Position numbers and translations under genes: made by a program. Positions 1 to 8,538 of a stretch of 13,109 bases of DNA are shown here, one piece after another. Source of the stretch: Pleurotus djamor (taxonomy: Eukaryota; Basidiomycota; Agaricomycetes; Agaricales; Pleurotaceae); contig JAPEVF010001164.1 of the NCBI GenBank assembly GCA_029747585.1, positions 1 to 13,109 of the forward strand. Direction: 5' to 3'. Position 1 is the first letter of the stretch. Each line of letters begins with the position of its first letter. The notes under the pieces are model-generated. The model did not search any database. It saw nothing but the letters and a program-made list of their open reading frames with translations, and was not told the origin of the DNA.

Positions 1-1509
1 CTTTCATTTTGTTTATCTTAAACGCGTCAAGCTGACGCCAGTTTTTCCATTTGTATCTGGCTAATGTCGGTGGCTTTTAGGATCTAGATGTACCTACGGT
101 TCTTTGATTGAGCGAAGGCATCCCATTGCGGTTAAAATGCCGTTTTCCGATCGAACGAGGTCAGTGGACTGCCATGAACATGTTAGCGGCATGTCTAGTC
201 AACTTGGAGGGAAGAAGTTTTCCGAAGTCAAGGTGAACTTACGTTGTCCCCATATCGCGCAAGCAGAGTTAGACTCAGCACGTTCCCGCATTGGGGGCGA
301 GCTTATGCTTGTCGCGTGTTCGATGGGGGCCGTTGCTGCGGAATCTCACAAGCTTTCCCATTTATACCGTCGGAATCATGATCTCATCCAAGTTGTATCG
401 CTCAACTTCCAGAGGATCTCCGCGACGTAATCCTCGCAGTTTACTGACTTAACTCCACGGTTATTGCCAAGAATCTCCCCTTAAACGCATCCACTCCCAG
501 TCCACCCCCCAGATTGACTTGTGGTTTCATTGGAACTCCATGGCAATCACTAGATTTAGCTATGCCGTGAGTATCCGCTTGAACAATTTTCATAGGGACT
601 TGAAAAGTATGACACACGTAAAATCAAAATCAAACCAACATATCAAAGGCTATCGCAACAATGTGGACACTGGTGTCTGTTCATAGATGTCCAATGAATA
701 TGAACGATATCGTTGGTTAGGCGTCCGATAAAGCCAGCGCCACCAAAGCCGCTCAGATAATCGCCACTGAAACCACGTTCTGACCATACGTCACGACGCT
801 TCTATTTCCTCTGTAAAAATGCGGCTCAGACGGATAGAAAGCGTGGCACACGCCCCCACTTACGAGTCTAGATTCCCAACAGCCCATCACAATCATCCTT
901 GCGCTTAAGTCAGACCGAACAAACTACTGTCAATCCATGATATCATGACCTACCGTACACCTCTGATATACCGAACCTAGACAAAAATAAAACATCAAAA
1001 AACGAAGTTTCGTGTTGCCCAGGCCTTCTCTATACCACTAACTTGGTGTGATTTGGCGTTATAAGGTACGGTCAACGATGTCATCGATGACTGTTCCATT
1101 GTGCATGTGAGGCTACCTCGCCGTGCGCCTAGCATCGTAGCTCAAGGAAGAACGAGACTCCGAACCCCCATTTTTATTCTTGACCTACTCCGGTCGCACC
1201 GAGGAAGGGAGGCGTATCTGCACTAGGAAGAGAGAGACAGTAAGAGCGGTAGCGACGTCATACCACTGAAGTCCGAACAAAAAGAAGAGACGTGAAGGAA
1301 CTTGGGGCCGAGTTCCTGTTCAGGGACGGGGAAGCAGGGGACTTCTCGAAAGCGATAAATTAACACCAATATTGGGGTGTAGCGATACAGTACGGATGCT
1401 ATGATGTCGGTATTAGGTTGCCAAGTGGTCTATACAAAAGGAAACTGTATATGTCTATGGATTTAGGAATGAGAAAACGATGTGGTAGCGCCGAGGTTAT
1501 AGAACGCAC
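1..1509. other. Intergenic region, no supported gene
   Basis: I see no convincing coding exon on either strand. The longest open frame (104-430, plus) encodes 108 aa of low-complexity-free but unrecognisable sequence, without a family motif or splice partners. Two things stand out. A perfect palindrome of 6-bp arms, GCGTCA-AGC-TGACGC, lies at 24-38 and overlaps an ACGCGT (MCB-like) hexamer at 22-27. A purine-rich tract on the plus strand (about 1200-1345) is equivalent to a CT-rich tract on the minus strand, a composition common in fungal promoters. It could serve a minus-strand gene, but I find no such gene in 1-1200. No trace of a fourth copy of the neighbouring paralogue family was found here. 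Confidence 0.5.
24..38. repeat. Perfect 6-bp inverted repeat with 3-nt spacer
   Basis: GCGTCA and TGACGC are exact reverse complements around AGC. The left arm overlaps ACGCGT (22-27), the consensus recognised by MBF/DSC1-type cell-cycle regulators in fungi. No gene start can be assigned next to it, so any regulatory role is inference. Confidence 0.4.
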
Positions 1510-2314
1510 CTATCCCACCACCTCGTAATCCTCAGAGGCCGTCGAAACCCCTTCCCCTCGAGCGTCCTTCGCTGCGCGCTCCTGTTGCATTTCGGATATT
1601 GACGAGACCAGCCGTGCATTCAACTTCGCGAAAACTTCAGCCAACGACTGGTCAAGAATGATGATTATTTTTTGCGCTATGACGATCTGGCTCGTCGAGC
1701 CACTGTTGTCCTGGAGTGTAGCATGAACATCTTCACAAGCTTTCTTCAGAATCGAATGCAGATGCGCGTCGGTCTCTTCAAATTCGTCTAGCTGTTCGAA
1801 CGCTTCCGTGACTGCAGCGCTTTCTTCTCCCACAGTAAACAAGACACTATTGTAGAATTGCTTGTAGAGGGCTAGCGTTTGCTCGAAGTTGTTCAAGTCC
1901 GTCGTAGCGAAGCAATGATGATCCACGCGTTGGATATTGACCAGGGTAGAAAGATTGTTCACTGCATTGTCCAGTTCGTCGATGGCGGCAACAGCTTCGA
2001 AAAGCAAGTACGCCATAAGTCCAACGGAGACTAGCGTTTCCATTCCCTGATTCAGGCTTGTTCGGAGTATTCAGTGCGTATTGAGACTCACAGAATCCAA
2101 TTCCTTTCAGCTTCGAGCGTGGAGTTCCATCAGATTTATAGAAAACCCTGTTACTCAACATCCCACCCGTCATGGAAGTCGCTACAGACCGTCTTTGCAG
2201 AACCAAGTTGGTTCCGGAAGCTGGTCGCCAGCCATTGCATCCAGTGAGCTTGTATGTCGCTCGATGCGATCCTAGATGTGAGACTCGGAGTCCTCTCCGC
2301 AGCGGAGGTAGCAT
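1510..2314 (-). CDS. Paralogue A: putative mitochondrial membrane protein of unknown family
   Basis: Two exons, 2314-2092 and 2030-1510, joined across a 61-nt intron (GTGAGT...CTAG, phase 1), give 247 aa. I do not recognise the family. Residues 1-47 are basic, free of acidic residues and end in QRRSVATS, like a mitochondrial presequence with a processing site. FYKSDGTPRSKLKG (58-71) is shared with both neighbours. A hydrophobic stretch at about 72-90 is a likely single membrane helix. The C-terminal part is predicted helical and carries H-x-F-x2-TD at 113-119, FEQTxALYKQF at 123-133, and the KxACxxxH motif inside 167-181. The tail ends acidic. The start at 2314 was chosen because all three copies then begin Met-Leu. 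An in-frame ATG at 2043 lies inside the intron and is not the start. Role unknown; the mitochondrial location is inferred. Confidence 0.72.
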
Positions 2315-2647
2315 TGGCTACCCAAGTTTCACTTTCGTTACCGTGGGCCGAAGCACTTGGTGAGTTCCAGGCGCTTATTTTGTTCAACGGTTCAACGTTT
2401 CAGCCTCCAAGCTACATAGTTTCAAGCTCAAGCTCAAGCCTTCTCTGCTTCACGCGTCGCCCCACAGAGCAAATGTCCATCAACACCACGGTCAAACCCC
2501 GATGTTTGTAGAAAAAGTACAAGAAGACATACAGTCGTCACCGACACTAAGTAATGCGACATGAACAAAATGGCTACGTTATTTATTGGGCTGTACCCAT
2601 ATAAACTACCTGGTTACGAGCCGTTTTCAATATCGCCCTCGTCAATG
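2315..2647. other. Spacer between genes B and A with hexamer microsatellite
   Basis: This 333-bp stretch should contain the gene A promoter and the gene B 3' end. At 2422-2439 the hexamer TCAAGC is repeated three times in tandem, about 110 bp upstream of the gene A start. I see no clear TATA box for gene A. No exon is apparent. Confidence 0.5.
2582..2587 (-). terminator. AATAAA polyadenylation signal for gene B
   Basis: The minus strand reads CCCAATAAATAAC here, about 60 bp past the gene B stop codon, a typical place for a cleavage/polyadenylation signal. Fungal signals are loose, so this is suggestive only. Confidence 0.4.
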
Positions 2648-3495
2648 TCATAAATTCAGAACGCACCCTAGCTCTTGATAAGCTTCAGAGTCGGGGGACG
2701 GGGTCGCCGCCTTCGTAGTTGCTCGCTCTCGTTCCAATTCAAGTAATTTCTTGGCTTGAGCTTTCAGGCGAACACTTGTGACGTAGAGCACAGCCTCCGC
2801 CGACTGACCCAAAGTCAAGGTCATCGCCCTGCTCACTGCGACCTGGCTCTTCAGCGCGTTCGAGATGATATCATCTGACTGGAGTGCAGTGTGGGTTGCT
2901 TTGCAAGCATCCTTCATAATTGTGTGGATTTCATCGTCTTGCTCAGGAAGATATTTGAAAAGCGCCTCTTGAACACTCGGGTCCTTCAAAGGTGGGAAGT
3001 GTGCCGCCACCGCAATCAAAAACTGTTCGTAGAGGGCAGCCGTTTCTTTGAAGTTTTCGAAATCAGTGGTGTGGTAATGGTGGAGGTCAACGGATTGCAC
3101 GCGGGCGAGGGAGGCCAGATATCTCGTAGATTCATCCCAGAGGTTCACCAATTCAGCCTCGGTATTGGCTTGATTGATCAGATAAACCGAGATAGCAGCA
3201 TAGACTAATTGCCTTACCATGAGCTTCATATGTGACCGGGGTTTTGACTAGTGACAAGCCCACCTGAAAAGCCAACAAGAGCCCCAAGTAGTTTGGAACG
3301 AGGCGTTCCGTTTGCTTTGTAGAAGAGTTTGTTGGTCAGTGATCCATTATCTTTGGCGGATGTGACCAAGTTTCGCCTTTGTAAGTTGATCTGCAAAGAT
3401 GATGACGAAGGTCGAAAAAAGTAGATAGTTGGTGATATTAAGAGTGGCCTTCGCAAAGACGAGACAGTCACACCATGCAAAGAGTTCGGGAGCAT
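2648..3495 (-). CDS. Paralogue B: putative mitochondrial membrane protein of unknown family
   Basis: Exons 3495-3264 and 3204-2648, with a 59-nt intron (GTGGGC...TTAG, phase 1), encode 262 aa. The N-terminus (1-46) is rich in Arg, Ser and Leu, has one Asp/Glu-free run and ends in QRRNLVTS, resembling a cleavable mitochondrial targeting sequence. Then come LFYKANGTPRSKLLG (57-71), a likely membrane helix at about 71-88, and a helical domain with H-x-Y-x2-TD (119-125), FKETxALYEQF (129-139) and the IMKDACxxxH motif (173-182). The C-terminus (about 220-240) is charged and rich in Lys and Glu, perhaps coiled coil. An in-frame ATG at 3229 precedes the acceptor and would give a shorter protein with no presequence; I reject it because the spliced form aligns with genes A and C across the junction. 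The donor (GTGGGC) is less canonical than in A and C. Function unknown. Confidence 0.72.
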
Positions 3496-3806
3496 GATGG
3501 GTGTTACAACAAATAAAAGGCGCCCGTCATTGGTCAGTAAGCGCCTTTAAAACTAAAAACATATGGAGCGTTCTGCGGCCGCTCTATCTCCACTCATCTG
3601 CTGCGAGTCAGGGCATGGCCCACAGAGAAGCCTTGTTAATGAGGAAAGGTTCGATTGCGCTTTAAAATATTCCTACTAGATGTTATATAGTGTTACAGTG
3701 CTTGTGAGCTGTGAACCAGTCGATTGAGGGTGTTGTTGGAAGCATCAGATGGGCAAGCACGCACCTATCCCGTCATTTTGACGCATCATATACATAAACC
3801 AATCCT
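3496..3806. other. Spacer between genes C and B
   Basis: The 311-bp interval holds the gene B promoter at its left end (inverted repeat and CCAAT box, listed separately) and the gene C 3' flank at its right. A NotI-like GCGGCCGC octamer is at 3576-3583. No exon is visible. Confidence 0.5.
3516..3548 (-). promoter_or_regulatory. Inverted repeat AAAGGCGC/GCGCCTTT enclosing a CCAAT box
   Basis: AAAGGCGC (3516-3523) and GCGCCTTT (3541-3548) are perfect 8-bp inverted arms around a 17-nt loop. The loop contains ATTGG (3529-3533), a CCAAT box in the orientation of gene B. The element sits 21-53 bp upstream of the gene B start codon, and a TTTTAAAGG, TATA-like run overlaps its distal arm on the minus strand. 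It could be a dyad binding site flanking CCAAT or a hairpin in the 5' leader. Confidence 0.45.
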
Positions 3807-4530
3807 TCAATTTGGATCTTTGTTTGCCCGAGGCTGACGTGCTTTGACTATGAGGAGCAATTCCGTTGCCGATTTGATCATGATTTCGTGTATCTTTCTA
3901 CCAACGTTGACCGGGTTGGTGGTTTTCTCCTTGGTGGCTTGTAGGACGATGTGTATGTCTTCGCAGGCCTTCTTCATGATGGAATAGGTCTTGACATCTT
4001 CTGGAATGGCATCAAACGCAACTAACACTTGGGCTTGCGCGTCGGGCCCAATCGTAGGCATGGCGCCTTTGCAATACTTTTTATAAAGGGCTACTGTCTG
4101 CTCGACGCTGCGCAAGTCCGTGAGCGTGTAGTAGTGGGAATGAGCATGTTGCATGTCTATCAGGATGCGAAGGTAAATTATGTCGTCGTTCTTATATCGC
4201 GGCTGGGCAACGATCTTAACGGACAAAAAGATCACGCCTGGCAAGAGCGCGATGGCGACTGTCATTCTTTCATGAGTTCAATCCCAGTATAAGATCGTTG
4301 GTTCACTCACGAAATGCGAAGCACTTAAGCTTTGAAAGAGATGCACCATCTCGTTTGTAGAAAAGTATGTTGGGTAATGACCTGCCCGTCGTGGAAGTCA
4401 CCAATGTCCGTCTACGCGACGCAGTTGTGATGAGCGACGTAGAGGAGGGCGGGAAAACATTGCGTAAAGATGTCCGTGGCGACAACAAACGGTGCTTTTG
4501 GTGAAGTCCAAAGCGCAGGGAAGACAACAT
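3807..4530 (-). CDS. Paralogue C: putative mitochondrial membrane protein of unknown family
   Basis: Exons 4530-4311 and 4258-3807, with a 52-nt intron (GTGAGT...ACAG, phase 1), encode 223 aa, the shortest of the three. Residues 1-46 are very basic with no acidic residue and end in SRRRTLVTS, like a mitochondrial presequence. ILFYKRDG...SKLK (55-69) corresponds to the conserved segment in A and B, though TPR is replaced by ASL. The membrane helix is at about 70-88. The helical domain carries H-x2-Y-TD-type residues (115-121), VEQTxALYKKY (125-135) and IMKKACxxxH (167-176). It lacks the 25-40 residue charged tail found in A and B. A longer in-frame start at 4575 exists, but Met-Leu at 4530 matches the paralogues. 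It is divergently transcribed from the lunapark gene. Function unknown. Confidence 0.7.
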
Positions 4531-4777
4531 GGGCCACGCCTGTGGCACTGGCAACTCGCATGGGAGTCCACACAAGCGCCCAAGTATAACTTGTCATTCT
4601 CCTCCCATCGTCCGCCCTTCCCATCCCCTTGATTTCTTCCCTTACTTGCTACGTGTCGTCGCTGTGCTTCACGTTGAACAAGATACCGTCTTATTTCCAC
4701 CTTCCTGCCCTGACACGACCCCTTTCTGTGGTTCTGACTCAGGCCAAAGTTGTCTTGACTCTTTGTATCTTTACGCC
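4531..4777. promoter_or_regulatory. Shared divergent promoter of gene C and lunapark
   Basis: Only 247 bp separate the two start codons, so both promoters lie here. The plus strand is strongly pyrimidine-rich at about 4595-4650, a composition typical of TATA-less fungal housekeeping promoters, and it points toward the lunapark gene. I see no TATA box for either gene. Confidence 0.5.
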
Positions 4778-6087
4778 ATGTCTTTTTTGTTAAAACTCTT
4801 CAAAAAGGTGCGTCGTATACTTTTGGGATGCACACAAATTACTAACGTAGACTTGTATACGTGAATAGTCTAGCGACGAGGACTACGAGACAGTCCTATC
4901 CACTCTTTCACGCAACATCCAGTCACGCCAACAGAAACTAACTGACATTCGGTTACGGGAGCGGCGGGCGACCCTAGCATCGACACTATGGACAATTACA
5001 ATATATGTGCTGTATGTTAGTTTCTGGTATCTCAGACTCAACACGCGGACTCGCGGTATGGAACGGGCGTTGATGGCAGCTCCGGTATTGATTGGTCCAA
5101 TCATGTGCGTATGGATGTTTTGAAATTTACAGAAGAAAGGCTAACCTGGACTCGAAGCGTGTTGTTCATTCGACGTATCGTCCAGCTGTGGTATTCGCGT
5201 ATAGAAGCCAGGGAAGGTGCGAGACTTGTCCTTCACATATCGGCTATGCCATGTGTCTCACCGTGTCAACAGAGAAGACTCTGCAGGGATTGCTCAAGGA
5301 GCAGCGAACTAAGGTCGAGGAGATTAAGAAGAAGACGAACTTCTATTCGACACGCGATCTCCTGTCCAAATACGATGACCAAACTCCAATGAACTCTCCC
5401 CAGCCTCAACAAATCCTCAGGCAAAGGATGAACGGGGCACCTCCATCCATTCCTCAGACACCTGTAGCGGGTATGGCTCGTCCTCAGACGCAAGGATCGA
5501 ATGGAAGTGCTGCATCTGCCCGGGTTCCCCAGGGCGTGGTGAATCCCGAACTGAATGGCCTTTCTCGTGCGTCAAGGGACCCTTTACTATCTCAAGGGTA
5601 CTGACGTCACACCCTCTTCATCAGCATCACCCTTCCTGGCCACTCCTACACGAAAACAATGGTATGACAAGTTGGCCGACGCACTCCTTGGAGATGAAGA
5701 TCAACAAACGCCGCCGTCTTCGCGCTATGCCCTCATCTGTGAAAAATGTTTCAAGCATAATGGTTTGGTAAAAGAAAGCATGTGGGAGGATATGCGTAAG
5801 TTCTCGTCTCGCACCCACACTCTTTATCTGTACTGAACGAACCGCCTTTTTGCACAGAATACATCTGCCCGAAATGCGGCCACTTCAACCAATCCATGAG
5901 GTCAAAGCGTGCCCAGGCTAGGAGGTCAGCTTCTCCTGGTTCCGTAGGCTCAGCCTCTCCTTCCAACCCAGTCGGGCCGCCATCACCGACAACGCCGTCA
6001 CCTGTTCGTGGCGCAAAAATCAACTCGGGCTCCCCGCCGCCTCAAACTGTGTCTTCGCCGTCCAGCGACAAGATGGATGAGGATTAG
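4778..6087 (+). CDS. LNP1: Lunapark homologue, ER three-way-junction protein
   Basis: Six exons (4778-4807, 4869-5104, 5158-5216, 5273-5566, 5625-5795, 5858-6087) give 339 aa. Lunapark family members sit in the ER membrane with both ends in the cytosol and stabilise three-way tubule junctions, working with reticulons and atlastin/Sey1-type GTPases. The N-terminal helix (11-48) is charged. Two membrane segments lie at about 49-65 and 77-93, followed by RRIVQLWYSRIE and a coiled-coil stretch (105-130) leading into KKKTNFYST..LL.KYD (127-143), a family signature. Residues 145-210 are Pro/Gln/Ser-rich and probably disordered. The zinc ribbon has CEKC at 245-248 and CPKC at 267-270 within RYALICEKCFKHNG, matching the lunapark zinc-ribbon domain. 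The tail is Ser/Pro-rich. Exon 1 is only 30 nt; intron 1 has a perfect TACTAAC branch point. Gly2, the myristoylation site of animal lunapark, is absent. Confidence 0.93.
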
Positions 6088-6378
6088 GGGGGAGCTATGT
6101 TTGGGCCACAGGATTCTTGATTACTTGAGCCGTTTTCCATGTAAAGCCTGATAGTACCGGTACTTGCCATTATTTTATAAGATGTCGCCCTTTTTTCCAT
6201 TGAAGAAGACAGAAGTGAAACTTTTGTAAATGGATAGATAACCAGAAGTCATTATTCCCCGGAATCTAGATACGTGTATGCACATTGAAGTATTCTTATA
6301 GATAAATGGGTCGATAGATATTTTAGTGAAGCCCAAGGTAAACCAGGAAGTACCGCGCAAGCTGTGAGTTCTGGAAGC
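6088..6378. other. Convergent 3' flank of lunapark and P450
   Basis: These 291 bp separate two genes that end toward each other. The stretch is AT-rich (for instance TATTTTATAAG near 6170) and must contain both polyadenylation regions. No coding signal was seen. Confidence 0.5.
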
Positions 6379-8416
6379 TTAGAGTTCCAGGACCTCCTTG
6401 ACCTTTTCGTCGCGAGGAACCATCCTGATTCTGAAAGGAACAGGTGAGCGACCAGAGAGACCGTCGTACTCTTTGAGGTCGATGGGTTCGTTAGGGATTT
6501 CCTCCATTTTGAATGCCCAGAGCATACGAGAGATGGCGAGGAAGACTTCACGCTCGGCTACCCACATGCCAGGGCAGATGCGACGGCTGAAGGGGGGTGA
6601 AGTGGGTTAGTGAGCATCAGGGAGACGTTTGAGAAGATTTGGCTAGCTTACCCGACGCCGAACATCCAGTGGTCACGTTCGTAGGGGTTAGACAGGTTGG
6701 CGGATTCGGAGGAGAGGGTAGAGTCGTTGATGTAGCGGTCGGGCTTCGAAAGGGTATGTCAGTATTGACATTCTGGGGAGCTTCGATGTAACTTACGTTG
6801 AAAGTGAAGGGGTCGGGGTGACGAGCGGGATCGTGGTGCATGGTGTACTAATTAGGCTATAGGTAAGTGTCCGGTGAAAGGAGGGAAAGGTCGTTGACAC
6901 TTACGGTGTTGAGAACGACGACTGTGTCCTTGGGAATGAACTGGCCTCTGTAGGTGAAATCTTGGGTGTTGACATGAGGAGTTCCCAGCCAGAAGGGGTT
7001 ATGGCAACGTTCGACTTCCTGTTGGCATCGTGTTAGCTCGAAGCGATGTACGATGAACCAATGGTTAAACAAACCTTGATGATGGCATGGATGTATGGCA
7101 AGTTCTTCTCGTCTTCTACGGTGGGCAATCTATCGCGGCCGACGACACGATCCAACTCAGCGTGGGCTTTGGCCTGGATCTCAGGATATGCGGGAATCAG
7201 AGCTGAGAACCATTGCATAATGGAAGCCGTCTGAACGAAGGCGTCAATGAGAGATTAACCCCGCGGCGAATAATCGACTTACTGTCTCAACACCACCGAT
7301 CATGAACGCAGAGCAGAGAATAGCCATGTCGACGTGGTCGAGTTGTTCGGCTTCCTTGATTTCAATCATGGTTTTGACAAGACATTCGGGGACCTTCTCT
7401 CCATTCTTCATGCGTTGTTCGATGTCGAGAATCATGCCGCCGTAGGTGTCAACGAGGTCCTTGTGAAGTTGCTTGCCACGGGTCTTCATGTAATGAGGGA
7501 GCTTCTGGAGAATGGGCACAAAGTCGATGAGGTTGGAGACAGGGCCGGTGCAGTTCCTGTTTGACCGAGGTGAGTGATTAAATACCAGCTAGAGTATACG
7601 GGCTTACATGAATTCACGGGAAAGCTTGAGGGCGCGGCCAACGAGGGGATGGTCGATAGAGTCAGTGCGAGTACCGAAAACGATGGTAAGCATGTTGTTG
7701 AGCGAGCAACGACCGGCATGAGGCTGAGGATTGATAGGAGCAGCGCCAGCTTGTCCAACTTTGTAAAGTTCTTGCACGAGGATGGTAGCTTCGTAGTCGA
7801 GGACGTGGGTGTATCCGTCAACAGCCTTTGAGACGAGAGAACCAGCTGCAATGCGACGATGCTTCCTCCTACAATCGATGTTAGTATTGATAAAGTCGGC
7901 AGTAAGCTAAGCGACTGAATGGGATTTACCAGGTATCATTGTATGGGGTAGCGGTGATACCACGACCAGCGAAGATAGTCTTCGACTTAAGGTACATCTC
8001 CTTTCTTGACGAGAAGATTGCGCCATTGGTCACCATCAGGTCTTTGACGATCTGTGGGTCTGATACGATGACGAAGAGTTGGTTGCCGAGCCAAAGGGAG
8101 TACAAGGGACCGAATTTCTTCGCCCAGTAGTCTAAAGTCAACTCTGGGTAGTGAGTTAAGAATGGGAAGGAGCCTGGGATTGATGTTCGTCAGGATACTG
8201 GACAATGCAGGCAAATGGGTGGGAATGGTGCTCACCAAGGATGGGCAAGCCGATGGGGCCAGAGGGGATGGCGTTGCCATTTTTGTCAACGGGGCCTCTA
8301 GCGAATATGGCCCGAACGAAGAAGTAAACGGTGGCTGAGACGATAGAAGCCAGCAACACGATGGCCTGTGTAGGACTGGTGAGCTGACTGCCAGCGATAT
8401 CGGAGAACGTCGTCAT
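6379..8416 (-). CDS. Microsomal cytochrome P450 monooxygenase
   Basis: Nine exons (8416-8236, 8173-7930, 7868-7608, 7556-7283, 7230-7075, 7018-6905, 6847-6797, 6743-6652, 6586-6379) encode 526 aa, normal for a fungal class II P450. The enzyme should insert oxygen into an organic substrate using electrons from an NADPH-P450 reductase at the ER. An N-terminal membrane anchor lies at about 18-36, followed by the proline-rich hinge PSGPIGLPILG (about 51-61). The C-helix WRKHR is at 142-146, the I-helix GGVETT at 316-321, the K-helix ExxR at 373-376 (EVER), the PERF-like PDRY at 428-431, and the heme loop FGVGRRICPG at 455-464 with Cys462 as ligand. Exon 7 is only 51 nt. Introns are 51-65 nt, several with TACTAAC or CACTAAC branch points. 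The sequence is of the CYP2-like group-I type common in basidiomycetes, often auto-annotated as O-methylsterigmatocystin oxidoreductase-like; that name does not establish substrate. I cannot assign the CYP family. Confidence 0.95.
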
Positions 8417-8530
8417 TTTGGATACGAGCTTTGTGGATGGTTTGGAGGGATATGAGTATCTCGGTGTTGAGGCGATTCAAGGAGAGAAAGCCTGTTTGTG
8501 AGACGGAGAAATCCAGCAAGGATGACATCC

Positions 8531-8538
8531 CTTTTATA
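8531..8538 (-). promoter_or_regulatory. TATA box of the P450 gene
   Basis: The minus strand reads TATAAAAGGG here, about 115-122 bp upstream of the P450 start codon. It is the best TATA match in the window and leaves room for a leader of about 85-90 nt. A strong TATA box suggests a regulated rather than constitutive gene. Confidence 0.6.

Noticed and set aside
104..430. 108-aa open frame on the plus strand
   Set aside because: No family motif, no splice partners, and odd composition; compatible with chance in a GC-balanced stretch.
2081..2511. Several overlapping plus-strand frames opposite gene A and its promoter
   Set aside because: They mirror the minus-strand gene, overlap one another, and have no recognisable motif.
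4303..4575. Longer gene C start at 4575 (15 extra residues)
   Set aside because: The Met-Leu start at 4530 aligns with both paralogues and keeps a basic, presequence-like N-terminus; the extension includes two Cys and a Glu not seen in the others.
5266..5493. Minus-strand frames within the lunapark gene
   Set aside because: Antisense shadows of well-supported coding exons.
7334..7831. Plus-strand frames opposite the P450 gene
   Set aside because: Antisense to exons that carry clear P450 motifs.
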